Assembly: GCA_025453975.1 (NCBI GenBank)
Contig: JALOPI010000008.1
Coordinates: 1 to 64,000, forward strand
Reading direction: 5' to 3'
Source: Syntrophobacteraceae bacterium
GTDB lineage: Bacteria; Desulfobacterota; Syntrophobacteria; Syntrophobacterales; Syntrophobacteraceae
Length of the DNA stretch: 64,000 bases
Positions 31,694 to 41,936 of the stretch are shown here, one piece after another (position 1 is the first letter of the stretch; each line of letters begins with the position of its first letter). The notes below the pieces were generated by a model. It did no database searches. It had not been told where the DNA came from and was given only the letters and a program-made list of their open reading frames with translations. The translations under genes and the position numbers were made by a program.

Positions 31694-32755
31694 ATGGCCA
31701 GGATTCTATACGGAGTGCAGGGCAACGGAAGAGGCCACGGTGTGCGATCGCTGGCTGTGGCGAGGCACTACCCGGAGCATGAATTCCTCTTCGTCAGCCA
31801 TTCCCAGGGGGCCGAGTTCCTGCGGCGGTCCTACAGGGTTCTCCAGCTCATCAGCCCCGAGACCGTGGTGAGCCGGCACCGGGTGGAGACCCTCCCCATG
31901 CTGTACCGGAACCTCCGTTTCTGGGTGCGGCGAAACGCCATGAAGGACTCCCTCCTGGAGGAGGTGATGCGGTTCGATCCGGAATTCGGCATCACAGACT
32001 GGGAGTTCTTTGTCCCCCATCTATGCAGGCAGCTGGGAATTCCCTGCCTTTCCCTGGACCACCAGCACATCGTCACCTCCGCCATTCCAGGCATCCCCGT
32101 GAGACAATGGGCCAGCTACGTGGGCCTGTATCTCTCGGCCAGGCACGTATTCAGCGCGGCCCGGGAATACCTGGTCGTATCGTTCTTCTTGAACGGCCTG
32201 ACCAAGAATGGCGGTGCCTACAAGATCGTGCCCCCCATCCTCCGGAAGCCGGTGCTGGGCCTGGAGTCCGAGGACCGAGGTCATGTGCTCTCCTACCAGA
32301 GCACTTCGACCTTCAGGGGATACTTGCCGTTACTCCGGGCGATTCGCCGCCCCGTCATCGTTTATGGGCAGCACGCCGAGGGAGCTCAGGGCAATCTCCG
32401 CTTCAAGGCGCCGTCCGAGGAGGGCTTCCTCGACGACCTGCGAGGTTGCAGCTATGTCATCTGCGGCGGCAGCCACAATCTGATCTCCGAGGCGCTTCAC
32501 CTGGGCAAGCCCGTGCTCGCCTTTCCCATCGCGGGGCTGTTCGAGCAATACCTGAATGTCCACTACCTGAAGCGGCTCGGGTACGGAAGCTTCTCGACGG
32601 ATTACGGGGCCAGCCCCCGCCTGCTGGCCGCCTTCGAAGGCGATCTGGACCGATTCCGGGAGAACATCCGGGGAGGCCGCTTCTGCGGCAATGATGAGGT
32701 CTTTGCCGCCGTGGACCGTTTCCTGGCTCGCGGGACCATGACGGATGCCCCCTGA
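31694..32755 (+). CDS. Glycosyltransferase, GT28/MJ1255-like
   Basis: MARILYGVQGNGRGHGVRSLAVARHY; CGGSHNLISEALHLGKPVLAFPIAGLFEQYLNVHYLKRLG. Confidence 0.83.
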   Translation: MARILYGVQGNGRGHGVRSLAVARHYPEHEFLFVSHSQGAEFLRRSYRVLQLISPETVVSRHRVETLPMLYRNLRFWVRRNAMKDSLLEEVMRFDPEFGITDWEFFVPHLCRQLGIPCLSLDHQHIVTSAIPGIPVRQWASYVGLYLSARHVFSAAREYLVVSFFLNGLTKNGGAYKIVPPILRKPVLGLESEDRGHVLSYQSTSTFRGYLPLLRAIRRPVIVYGQHAEGAQGNLRFKAPSEEGFLDDLRGCSYVICGGSHNLISEALHLGKPVLAFPIAGLFEQYLNVHYLKRLGYGSFSTDYGASPRLLAAFEGDLDRFRENIRGGRFCGNDEVFAAVDRFLARGTMTDAP

Positions 32756-32882
32756 AGTCAGGCAGTTCAGCACAGGACGGTCTGCCTCCGCCGATGAATG
32801 CCTGCATGGTCCGGAGATCGCCGCGGAGAGCCCCTCTCGTCCGGTGTTTCCAACGATGACGAGCGGGTCGGAGGGCCGCCCT

Positions 32883-33998
32883 TCAGGCCTGGCCTGGAGA
32901 TGGAGGAGGCAGGCTGCCGCTGTGCAGGAGCCGCAGGAAGAGCTGTTCGTGTGAGCGCACCGCGGCGTCGATGCTGAAGAGATCCTCGGCCCGCCGCCGT
33001 CCGGCCGCTCCGTGGATGATCCGTTTTTCCTCGTCCCTCAGCAGCTCCACCATGGGCCCGGCCAGGGCCTCGGGGCTTCCGGGGCTGGCGAGCAGGCCCG
33101 TCCGGCCGTGATCCACCACTTCCGCGAGGCCGCCCACGCGCGTGGCCACCACGGGAAGCCCGCACGCCATGGCCTCGATGACCACGTTGGGGAATCCCTC
33201 CCGGATGGAGCTGAGGACCAGCAGGCTGGCCTGGTGGTACAAGGGCAGCAGATCCCTGGTGCCGTCCAGGAACTGGAACCGGCCATGGGGCAGCGTGCGG
33301 CGGGCCTCGGCAATGATCTCCCCCTTCAGGGGGCCGTCGCCCACGAGCTGAAGCCTGGCGGCGGGGAATCGATCCAGAACGATCTTGAAGGCGGAAACGA
33401 GCGTTCTCGGATCCTTGTCGGGCACCATCCGGGCCACGCACAGGACGATAGGCTCCGCCGCGGCGCGGGTGCCGGCGGGCGGCGGGTGGAATCGCTGGCA
33501 GTCGATGCCGTTCCAAATAACGCTGACCCGCGAATCGGGAATCGCGTGCTTGTCCACCAGAATGGCCTTGAGAGCCGTGCTGTTGCAGAGATGATGATCC
33601 GCCAGCCGCCACAGCAGCATTTCATGCTGTCGAAACAGGCCGCCTTCCCCCCGAATGGTGGCCAGGATGCGGGGGATGCGCAGGACTCGGCCCAGGAGAC
33701 GCCCCCAGATGTTGGGGATGGCGGTGAGGAGGACCAGCAGGTCGACGGGACGGGAGCGAAGGTGCCGAGCGGTCCCCAGGATGCCGGGGAGCACCGACGT
33801 CCTGGACCGGGCGAGCCATCGGAGGGTTGGGCCGGCGCCGAGGGAGGGGAGCCGGAAGTCGCTGCCCGAGCGCATCATCCAGAGCTCCACGTCCAGGAGC
33901 CCGGGATCCAGGCGCATGGTCAGCTCCAGGGCCTGGCGCTGGGTGCCCCCGAACTCCAGGTCCTCCAGCAGCATGACGACTCTGGGCCCGTCCTTCAT
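32883..33998 (-). CDS. Glycosyltransferase, GT4
   Basis: MLLEDLEFGGTQRQALELTMRL; LVLSSIREGFPNVVIEAMACGLPVVATRVGGLAEVV. Confidence 0.93.
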   Translation of the reverse strand: MKDGPRVVMLLEDLEFGGTQRQALELTMRLDPGLLDVELWMMRSGSDFRLPSLGAGPTLRWLARSRTSVLPGILGTARHLRSRPVDLLVLLTAIPNIWGRLLGRVLRIPRILATIRGEGGLFRQHEMLLWRLADHHLCNSTALKAILVDKHAIPDSRVSVIWNGIDCQRFHPPPAGTRAAAEPIVLCVARMVPDKDPRTLVSAFKIVLDRFPAARLQLVGDGPLKGEIIAEARRTLPHGRFQFLDGTRDLLPLYHQASLLVLSSIREGFPNVVIEAMACGLPVVATRVGGLAEVVDHGRTGLLASPGSPEALAGPMVELLRDEEKRIIHGAAGRRRAEDLFSIDAAVRSHEQLFLRLLHSGSLPPPSPGQA

Positions 33999-34007
33999 AC
34001 GGCTCCC

Positions 34008-35225
34008 TCAATAGCCCATGAGCCCGCAGCAGCGCGAGCAGACGGGCATGAGCCCCTCCGTGGACAGGCTTTTCCGGAAGCGGCGGTAGGCCGGAGCGTT
34101 CCAGAGCTCGGTGATGGTCGCTTCCTTGACGTTGCCCACCACGTAGTCGTGGTAGTCGCGGCAGGGGGACAGGTCGCCGTTGCTGTCCACCTCCACGGCC
34201 TGATAAATGGAAATGCACTGGCCGAAACCGAACCGGTTCCGGTGATCCGTGTAGTAGGATTCGAGAGCCCTGGCGCCGCGGATGTGGGGAATGAAGATGA
34301 CGGGAGGGCTGCCCCGGGAGGCGGACCGGCGTTGAAGCTCCTGGATCTGCCCGTCCAGCGCATGGTAGTCGTCGGGCTTCCAGCTGCCCACCCACCCCCG
34401 GTGCAGGCGGGGCTGGAACCCGAAGCGGCGCCTGAAGTCGGTTTCGTGGGCCGACGCGCCGGCGGCGTCGATCCACCAGGAGAGATAGAAGACGAAGAGA
34501 TCCACCCGGTCCCGAAACGTTTCGTGGATGTCCACCAGGTGATGGTGATTGAGCTGTGAGATCACGGTGAGGGAAGCGATGAGGGGAAGTCTTCGGCCGC
34601 GCGCCGCGCGCTCGCCGTTCACGGCCTCGAGGGCGGATTCGATGCTCGAGAAGTTGTCGCCGTCCCTCCCGGCGCTGGGGCGCGCCGCATTGTGAGACTC
34701 GGGACTGTGCCCGTCGATGGAAAGCTGCAGCAGAAAAAGAGGCGCCTCCACCAGGCGGCCCGCCTCGGCGGCCAGGAAGGATCCGTTGCTGACGATGGAG
34801 GTTCCGAGCCCCAGGGATGTCGCTTTTTCGATGAGATCCACCGTACCGGGGTAGAGCATCGGCTCGCCCCCCCAGATGTAGACCAGCGGCGCATGCCCGT
34901 GGGCGACCAGGTCTTCGAGAAGCTCGGCGTACCTGGCGGGAGGCACCTCCTGGGCCTTCAGCTCCTTCATGCTCCTGCCGTGAAGGTAGCCCCCTTCACC
35001 CCATTGGCCGCAGGTCGCGCAGCGGAGATTGCATAGATCCGTGATGCGGATACTGAGCTGACGGATGCCGTGAGCCCGACCCTCCGCGTGGTCGGGGTAG
35101 AGGTGGTTGAAGAGCCACTTCTCCAGCTGAAGCCGGGCCAGCTTCAAGCCGGTGCCCGGCTGATCCAGCAAGCGCGGGAGAAGCCTGAGGATCGCCTGGT
35201 GAGCGATCATGACCCTTTTGGACAT
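34008..35225 (-). CDS. Radical SAM / SPASM-domain protein
   Basis: ITDLCNLRCATCGQWGEGG; YIWGGEPMLYP; C-terminal Cys set (CRDYHDYVVGNVKE, CSRCCG). Confidence 0.88.
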   Translation of the reverse strand: MSKRVMIAHQAILRLLPRLLDQPGTGLKLARLQLEKWLFNHLYPDHAEGRAHGIRQLSIRITDLCNLRCATCGQWGEGGYLHGRSMKELKAQEVPPARYAELLEDLVAHGHAPLVYIWGGEPMLYPGTVDLIEKATSLGLGTSIVSNGSFLAAEAGRLVEAPLFLLQLSIDGHSPESHNAARPSAGRDGDNFSSIESALEAVNGERAARGRRLPLIASLTVISQLNHHHLVDIHETFRDRVDLFVFYLSWWIDAAGASAHETDFRRRFGFQPRLHRGWVGSWKPDDYHALDGQIQELQRRSASRGSPPVIFIPHIRGARALESYYTDHRNRFGFGQCISIYQAVEVDSNGDLSPCRDYHDYVVGNVKEATITELWNAPAYRRFRKSLSTEGLMPVCSRCCGLMGY

Positions 35226-35459
35226 GCGGATGGTCCTTCTCGGTGCGGCTTGACAGCCAAAGCCCTTGTGTGAAAGAGTCTCGATCCCCCGGCTGACGCG
35301 GCGGAAGCCTGAAGCGCGAGGAGTCCCCCGCTTGCCGACGGGCATTTGAGGTCGTATACCACCAGACGGCGGCTAAATCCAATCCTTGGAGAAGGGTGCC
35401 CCTGGCCGCGGCCTGTCTTCATTGGTCGGAGCCCGGGTTTGGCCGAAGGAGTGTATCCC

Positions 35460-36689
35460 ATGCGGGCCCTGGTCTATCGCAAGTCCATCCCTCTCTACCT
35501 GCTGAACCGGTGGATGAGCCTTCTGAATCCACGGGCCTTCCATCCCGCCCTCTCCCCGCTGAGACTCCAGGAGGTACCTTTCGCGCCCAGAAAAGGGTGG
35601 GTGGTGCTCAGGAACCGGCTCTGCGGCATCTGCGGCTCGGATCTGGGGCTTCTGAGGGGGACGGAATCCGTCCTTTTGGAGCCGTATGCTTCATTTCCCG
35701 CCATCATCGGCCACGAAATGGTTTCGGAGGTGGTCGAAGCCCCCGTGGATTCGGGCTTCCACCCTGGCGATCGCGTGGTGGTGGAGCCTTTGCTGCCGTG
35801 CAGGGCCAGGGGCGTGCCTCCATGCCGATTCTGCCGGGAGGGGAGCTACAATCTTTGCGAGAGCACGACCCTGGGTGACCTCCTCCCCGGTCAGATGGGC
35901 TTCAGCCGGAGCTGCGGTGGAGGAATGGCTGAATTCACCTCCGCGCCGGCGGAGAACCTCTTCAAGATTCCGGAGAAGGTTCCGGACGAGGACGCCGTGC
36001 TGGCCGATTCGGTGGCCTCCGCGCTCCAGCCCGTCCTGGACCATTTCCCCGAGGACGGGCACACGGTGGTGGTGTACGGTGCGGGCAGCGTGGGACAGCA
36101 CATCCTGCGGTGCCTCAGGATGCTGGGCTCCCGAGCCAGACTGCTGGCCGTGGCGAGGCATCCTTACCAGCGGGAGCTGGCGCTGGCCGGCGGTGCGGAC
36201 ATCGTTCTCATGAATCCGGTGCGATCCGAGCTGGGCGCGGCAGCCGGCGCCCGCCTGCTGCCCACGACCCTCGGGGGTGGAAACCTGGAAGGGGGTGCCG
36301 ACCTCTTCCTGGATTGCGTCGGGAGCTCCCATTCGTTCCAGGAGGGGCTCATCGCGCTGCGGGGACGAGGTACCTACGTCATGGTCGGAACGGCGGGGAC
36401 CCTTCGCTGGGCGGATGTCTCCAGCCTCTGGCTCCGTGAGCTCAGGGTCACCGGTTCCATGGCCTATGGGCACGGCATGCATCGCGGGGAGCGGGTCAGG
36501 ACCTATGAGCTGGCGTTGGGGCTGCTCGGTCGCGGGGATTATCCCGTTGGCGGCCTGCTCACGCATGTCTTCCCCATCGAGGAATACGGCAGGGCCTTCA
36601 AGGCCGCCGTGGACAAAAAGCGCTTTCAGACCGTCAAGGTGGCCCTGGATCCGAGGAAGGAGCCCCCTTCATCGGATACCCTGGCATGA
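35460..36689 (+). CDS. Zinc-dependent alcohol dehydrogenase-like (MDR) protein
   Basis: LCGICGSDLGLLRG, IGHEMVSEVVE, VVYGAGSVGQHILRCLRMLG. Confidence 0.88.
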   Translation: MRALVYRKSIPLYLLNRWMSLLNPRAFHPALSPLRLQEVPFAPRKGWVVLRNRLCGICGSDLGLLRGTESVLLEPYASFPAIIGHEMVSEVVEAPVDSGFHPGDRVVVEPLLPCRARGVPPCRFCREGSYNLCESTTLGDLLPGQMGFSRSCGGGMAEFTSAPAENLFKIPEKVPDEDAVLADSVASALQPVLDHFPEDGHTVVVYGAGSVGQHILRCLRMLGSRARLLAVARHPYQRELALAGGADIVLMNPVRSELGAAAGARLLPTTLGGGNLEGGADLFLDCVGSSHSFQEGLIALRGRGTYVMVGTAGTLRWADVSSLWLRELRVTGSMAYGHGMHRGERVRTYELALGLLGRGDYPVGGLLTHVFPIEEYGRAFKAAVDKKRFQTVKVALDPRKEPPSSDTLA

Positions 36690-37726
36690 AAAGCGAGCTG
36701 AAGCTCGTCATCACGGTGGACGTGGAGGAAGAAGGGCTCTTTTCGGGGCGTTATCCCCAGGTCCCTCCCGGAGTGCGGAGCGTTCGCGAGCTCGGGCGCC
36801 TCGAGCCCGTCAGTCGGGAGCTCGGGCTTCCGCTGACGCTCCTCGTGACCCATCCCGTGGCTGTGGACCCCGAATGCGGCCGGATCCTGGACCGGTGGCG
36901 GCGGCAGCTGGGGGCCGAGATCGGAGCCCACCTCCATCCGTGGTGCACCCCTCCATTCGCCGATCTTGCATGGCCGGAGCCGGTGCCCTCCGACTTCATG
37001 CCGCGGTCGCTCCTCAAGGCCAAGCTGGAGAGCCTCGCCAAAGCCATCGAGAGCAGATGGGGGGAGAAGCCCGAGGCGTTCCGCATGGGCCGCTTCGATC
37101 TCGGTCCCGCCGTGCGCCGCCTGCTGCCGGATTGCGGGTTCCGGGTGGACAGCAGCATCGTGCCCTGCCGGTTCGGACCGGGCGCGGCCGATCATTTTCT
37201 GGCGGGAAACGAGCCATTCTGGTGGGATGAGGAGGAGATGGGAGGGAGCTCGCTACTGGAGGCTCCCCTGACTCAGGTGGCCCTTTGGCCGGGGCTGGGG
37301 GCCTGTGTCTACCGGGCTGCCCTGGGGATGGTCGGGGGAGGGCGATATCGGCTGCTCTCGATCTTCCGGACCCTGGGGGTGGTGGGGATTCAGCCCGCGT
37401 GGTTTCCTCTGGCTTCCATGCGGTGGGCGGTCCGGCTGCACCATGCCCGGGGCGGCCGGGTGCTCGTCATGTTCCTCCACTCCACCGAGCTGCTTGCCGG
37501 GGCGACGCCGGACTACCCGACGGAAGCGTCCGTGCGGCGGCTCACCTGGCGCATCCGCGCGTTCCTTCAGTGGCTCGCCGCGCGGTATGCCGTGGAGGGC
37601 GTGACCCTCTCACGGCTCCACGCCTCCATGCCCCCTGCACGGGATCTCCCTAATCGCATCGCTCGCGTGCGCTGTTCCGCTCCAGAATCCGGGTCAGCAG
37701 CAGCTCGAGGATCCCCATGGCCGTGA
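36686..37726 (+). CDS. Polysaccharide deacetylase-family protein
   Basis: LVITVDVEEEGLF, EIGAHLHPWCTPPF, FRMGRFDLGPAVRRLLPDCGFRVDSSIVP; ATGA overlap with upstream gene. Confidence 0.78.
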   Translation: MKSELKLVITVDVEEEGLFSGRYPQVPPGVRSVRELGRLEPVSRELGLPLTLLVTHPVAVDPECGRILDRWRRQLGAEIGAHLHPWCTPPFADLAWPEPVPSDFMPRSLLKAKLESLAKAIESRWGEKPEAFRMGRFDLGPAVRRLLPDCGFRVDSSIVPCRFGPGAADHFLAGNEPFWWDEEEMGGSSLLEAPLTQVALWPGLGACVYRAALGMVGGGRYRLLSIFRTLGVVGIQPAWFPLASMRWAVRLHHARGGRVLVMFLHSTELLAGATPDYPTEASVRRLTWRIRAFLQWLAARYAVEGVTLSRLHASMPPARDLPNRIARVRCSAPESGSAAARGSPWP

Positions 37727-38880
37727 TCTGGATTCCCGCCAGGACCAGGACGGAGCCGGTGGCGATGTAAGTCCAGTGGTAGGTGATCTGGCGGGTGGTG
37801 AGGTAGTCGACGATGGGGCCGAGGTTGAGGAGGATCCCCACCACGATGGGCACGAGTCCGAAGCGCAGCATGTTCAGCGTCGTACAGGTGGAAAGCAGCA
37901 GCCTCCCGACCAGGCAGTGCTTGCGCTCGTTCCCCACGAGGGCGGCCGCCACGCGCTCGGCCACGATGCCGACGGTCAGCGATGCCAAGGCGGCGAGAAT
38001 GAGCGTGTTGACGGTGATGAGGCGATAGATGAACCGTTCGGGGACGATCCCCTCCACCAGGTAGGACCAGAGGGGGCCCAGGCCGTAACCGCAGGCCAGT
38101 AGGCCCAGGACGGTTGCCGCGGCGCCGAAGAACTTCAGGGGACAGTAGGAGAGGGTGATCTCGGCAATGATCAGGAGAAACCGCAGGCCATCCCGGAAGA
38201 CGCTCAGCTTGGAGCGACCCAGCCGCTCGTGGTAGGGGATGGGGACTTCGACGATGCTCAGATCCTTCTGGGTGAGGGCACGGCAGGTCATGGCCGGAGT
38301 GAAGTGCAGGCCCGTGGGCAGGGGCTGGAGCTTCTTCAGGGCTTCGCGCCTGAGGACGCGCATGCCGCTGGCCGTGTCGGTGATGCGGGTGCCGGCAAGG
38401 TAGGACACGAGCCGGGCGAAGAAAGCATTTCCGAGGCGTCTGAGCGCCGGCATTCGGCTCTCGTCGTTCATGCGGGAGCCCACCACCACGTCGGCGGACT
38501 CCTCGATGCACGCCTGGCAGAGATTCACGAAGAACTGGGGGTCACAGGTCCCGTCGGCGTCCAGAAACCCGAGGATCTCACCCCGGCCTTCGGCGAACCC
38601 GCTCTTGATGGCGGCGCCGTAGCCAAGGTTATCGAAGTGAACGATGACCTTGACGCCGTCGTAGGACTGAGCGATCTCCGCTGTCCGGTCCGTGCTCCCG
38701 TCGCTCACCACGATGATCTCCACATCGCCGATGGGGGTCTCCCTGAGGATCCTCTCCCGGGCGTCCAGGCACTTCTGGATGGTCTCCCCGATGGCCTCCT
38801 CCTCGTTGAGGGCGGGGATGACGATGGTGAGGCTCCCGGGAGGCACCGGCTGCCGGATGGGAACGACTCGATGGGAGTCC
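37650..38880 (-). CDS. GT2 glycosyltransferase, polyprenyl-phosphate-mannose synthase-like with C-terminal TMs
   Basis: LTIVIPALNEEEAIGETIQKCL, VVSDGSTDRTAEIA, LGFLDADGTCDPQFF; exact start uncertain (38880 or 38900). Confidence 0.92.
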
Positions 38881-39006
38881 ATGGATGGGAGTGGCCTCAT
38901 GCTCCACGGTCCTGCTCAGGCAAGCTCCGAGCTTCAAGCTGCCGGCTCAATGCCACCGCAAGGGCCCACCACCGCATGGCGGCCGCCAAGCCGGTAGGCA
39001 AGGTGC

Positions 39007-39990
39007 TCAGCTTTCCTGGTGCAAGGAGGCGAGTCGCGACCAGCCCTTGCCTCCCCGGATGAATCCCCAGTTCCAGCATGCCGTGACGATGGTCAGAAAG
39101 AGCGTGTACCGAAGCCCCCTTCCCAAGCTCGACGTTCTGACCCAGAAAAAGCCGAGTGCTGCCAACCAGGGCAGGAAGAGCAACGGCCAGGCCGCCGGAT
39201 GAGCCATGATCGGGGCGGTCAGGACGAAGCCTCCAGCCAGAATCAGGAAAGGCTGAAAATCCAGCATTCGCAGGAAACCGTGTTTTTCGACCAGGCGTCT
39301 CTCCCCCGCGCCGTAGCGGCGCATCATGGACGCCAGGGCGCGGAGGCTGCCGGGACGGTAATGTCCCACAACGGCCGCCGGGTTGTAAACCAGTTTGTGG
39401 CCGAGCCTCCGGAGCTTGAGGTCCAGCTCCAGGTCTTCCCCGGGGAACTGGTCTTCGCTGAAGCCCCCGACCTCCTCGAAAGCCGATTTGCGATAGGCGG
39501 AATTGCAGCTGGGGTTGTGGTTGGTTTCCCGGATCGCCCGTTGGGATTCGTCGGGCCGGATGTACTCCGTCATGACCCCGATGGTCTTGAAGAAGTCCTG
39601 CACGCTTCGCCCGAACGGAGTCTCGTCGGCCGGGCTCACCTGGTCCCCGCCCGCCCCGGCCACCTCGGGGTCGTCGAAGCAATGGAGCAGCTCGCGCAGC
39701 CAGTCGGGGTGCGGCACGCAGTCGGAGTCGGTGAACGCCACGATCTCCCCCCGCGCCGCCCTCACCCCCACATTCCTGGCCCGTGACGGTCCACCCCAGT
39801 CGAGGCGGATGACCCGCACTCCGGAAAAGGATTCCGCCACGGAGGCTGTCTCGTCGGTGGAGCCATCATCGACGACCAGGATCTCTGGATGGACCTTAGC
39901 CTGTTTTTCAAGGGATCCCAGGCATTTGGCGATCTGAACCGGGGCATTGCGAACGGCCAGGATGACTGACAGTGCTGGGGGAGGCTTCAT
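39007..39990 (-). CDS. GT2 glycosyltransferase
   Basis: LSVILAVRNAPVQIAKCLGSLEKQ, VVDDGSTDETASVAESF, FTDSDCVPHPDWL. Confidence 0.93.
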   Translation of the reverse strand: MKPPPALSVILAVRNAPVQIAKCLGSLEKQAKVHPEILVVDDGSTDETASVAESFSGVRVIRLDWGGPSRARNVGVRAARGEIVAFTDSDCVPHPDWLRELLHCFDDPEVAGAGGDQVSPADETPFGRSVQDFFKTIGVMTEYIRPDESQRAIRETNHNPSCNSAYRKSAFEEVGGFSEDQFPGEDLELDLKLRRLGHKLVYNPAAVVGHYRPGSLRALASMMRRYGAGERRLVEKHGFLRMLDFQPFLILAGGFVLTAPIMAHPAAWPLLFLPWLAALGFFWVRTSSLGRGLRYTLFLTIVTACWNWGFIRGGKGWSRLASLHQES

Positions 39991-40082
39991 GTGCTGTCTA
40001 TCTCGCGCTCAGAGCACCAGTTCCAGTGCCTTGGCGTGTACTGGGATGGGATGGCGGGATCCGTCGCAGGCCGGTGGAGCTT

Positions 40083-41534
40083 TCAGGCTTTCTTCCGGCC
40101 ATGCGCTGTCCATAGATAAGAGAAGAAGTTTCTGGCGCCCTGCAGTTTTCGATACAAATCCGATGGGCTTCGAGTGGAAAGGAGGAACGTCAACATATAG
40201 CCTGGACGCAGATAGAAGCGCTTGAGCCCTCGGTCAACGGCATCGTCTACGGCGCTCTTTTCGAGACCGGGGCAACTGACAACCGGAGTCTGCTCGCCGT
40301 CGTTCAGCCACTCGTCCCACCTGCATTCCTCAATAAGCCCATCGGCGAGGCAACGATCATAGTAGGACGTCCCGGGAAAAGGAACAGCCGCTGAAAACTG
40401 GACCGTCTGGAGACCAAGGTCAAGAGAGTGCTGAATGGTCCTCTGCATGCTCTGAAGCGTCTCTCCGGGCACTCCCAGAACAAAGCACCCATGCACGTCG
40501 AGCCTGGCTTCCCTGGCAAGCTCCATGAACCGTCTGGAGTCTTCGGTGGTCCTCCCTTTGCGCATGCGGTTCAGCATGCCCTCGTCTCCCGATTCGAAAC
40601 CCACCAGAAGCTGACGGCATCCTGCTCTCTTGAGCGCGGTGAACAATTCCTTGTCCGCGGTGTCGGTACGGGCATTGACGGAAAAAGAAACCTTGAGCCC
40701 GCGCCTAAGGATTTCCTCACAGATCCGCATGGCGTTGGATTTGACGAGGGTGAAGGTGTCGTCCTCAAAAAAAAACTCTCCTTCGCGCAAAGTTGGGCAC
40801 AGCGCAAGGTCGTATTCCATCTCGTCCACCACATTATGGGGCGAGCGCAGTCTCACTCGATGCCCGTGCATGACTTGGGGCCACAGGCAGAAGGTACATC
40901 GGTGGGGGCACCCCCTGCCGGAAAAGATGTCGACATGAGGGTAGAGCTTCGATCCGTCGAAATACTTCATCAGGTCGAGCTGGTGCCAAGCGGGAAAGGG
41001 CAGGTTGTCGAGATCCTCGATGAGAGGGCGTGGACTGGTGCGGATCACCCCGTCATGGCTTGGGAGAGCGATTCCCGCGACGGAGCCGACATCGTGATAG
41101 TTGGAGACGACATCCATGACCGTGAGATCGTATTCTCCAATGCAGATGACATCCAGGGCTCCGCCGGCGATTCGAAAGGTGTCCTCGGGAAGTGCTGACG
41201 CGTGAGGGCCGACCATGATGGTCCGCGCCTGGCTTTCTTCCTTGCAAAGCCTTGCGCAATCGATGTCGGAATAAATGGAGGGTGTTGTCGAGTCCAGGAC
41301 CACGAAGTCGGGCTGCTCCCGTCTCACCAGCGCCTTGAGATGACTTTTGTCCCAGCCCGCCGCGGGAAAGTCGAATAGCTTGGCTTCGAAGCCGGCCCTT
41401 TCGAGAACCGCCGTGGCATACGCCAGCCAGTCCGGAGCCCGAAGTGCACGGCCTCTGGTGCGGGCGGCCCATCTCTGGGCTCGGTTAAAGCCCTTGACAA
41501 ACGGTGCATTTATGATGAGAACCTTCAATCCCAT
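40083..41534 (-). CDS. B12-binding-domain radical SAM protein
   Basis: N-terminal Rossmann-like B12 region (IMVGPHASALPEDTFR...DVICIGEYD), CxxxCxxC as FSGRGCPHRCTFCLWPQ, FEDDTFTL, GFESGDEGMLNRMRKG. Confidence 0.92.
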   Translation of the reverse strand: MGLKVLIINAPFVKGFNRAQRWAARTRGRALRAPDWLAYATAVLERAGFEAKLFDFPAAGWDKSHLKALVRREQPDFVVLDSTTPSIYSDIDCARLCKEESQARTIMVGPHASALPEDTFRIAGGALDVICIGEYDLTVMDVVSNYHDVGSVAGIALPSHDGVIRTSPRPLIEDLDNLPFPAWHQLDLMKYFDGSKLYPHVDIFSGRGCPHRCTFCLWPQVMHGHRVRLRSPHNVVDEMEYDLALCPTLREGEFFFEDDTFTLVKSNAMRICEEILRRGLKVSFSVNARTDTADKELFTALKRAGCRQLLVGFESGDEGMLNRMRKGRTTEDSRRFMELAREARLDVHGCFVLGVPGETLQSMQRTIQHSLDLGLQTVQFSAAVPFPGTSYYDRCLADGLIEECRWDEWLNDGEQTPVVSCPGLEKSAVDDAVDRGLKRFYLRPGYMLTFLLSTRSPSDLYRKLQGARNFFSYLWTAHGRKKA

Positions 41535-41936
41535 CAGGTCCTTGCATGTTTACGACTGCTCTTGGCAGGTTTGAATGGCCCGTTCACTCTGTCACCAGGC
41601 GAAGCGCCTGCTTTATGGCATGCATTGGTGCTGGAGACAACCGGAATCCTGGCGATTCCGCATACTGATGGTCGATGCAATGGGCGCGAGCAGCGCGCCG
41701 TGAGTCGATGCGCCGCCTGGAGAGGCCACGCGGCAACGTCATCTCGCGTTCGAACGGCTTGGGCTGCTGTGCATCAAGCCCCCGAAAAATCAAGGTTTTG
41801 GGCAACAGACTTGCGCAAATCATGGGTTTGAGTGAGAATGCGGACCCATGAAAGCATGTCGTGGATTTCCAGTCTTTTCAGCAGGTACGAAGGAGCTTTC
41901 TCCACTGGTGATTGTCCAGCGAATGTATGGGAGTGA

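Noticed and set aside
33012-34559. 515-aa ORF on the plus strand
   Set aside because: Antisense to the GT4 and radical SAM genes; shadow ORF.
40083-41534. Hopanoid HpnJ assignment for the B12-radical SAM protein
   Set aside because: The sequence did not match HpnJ features I could recall; kept as a generic B12-radical SAM protein.
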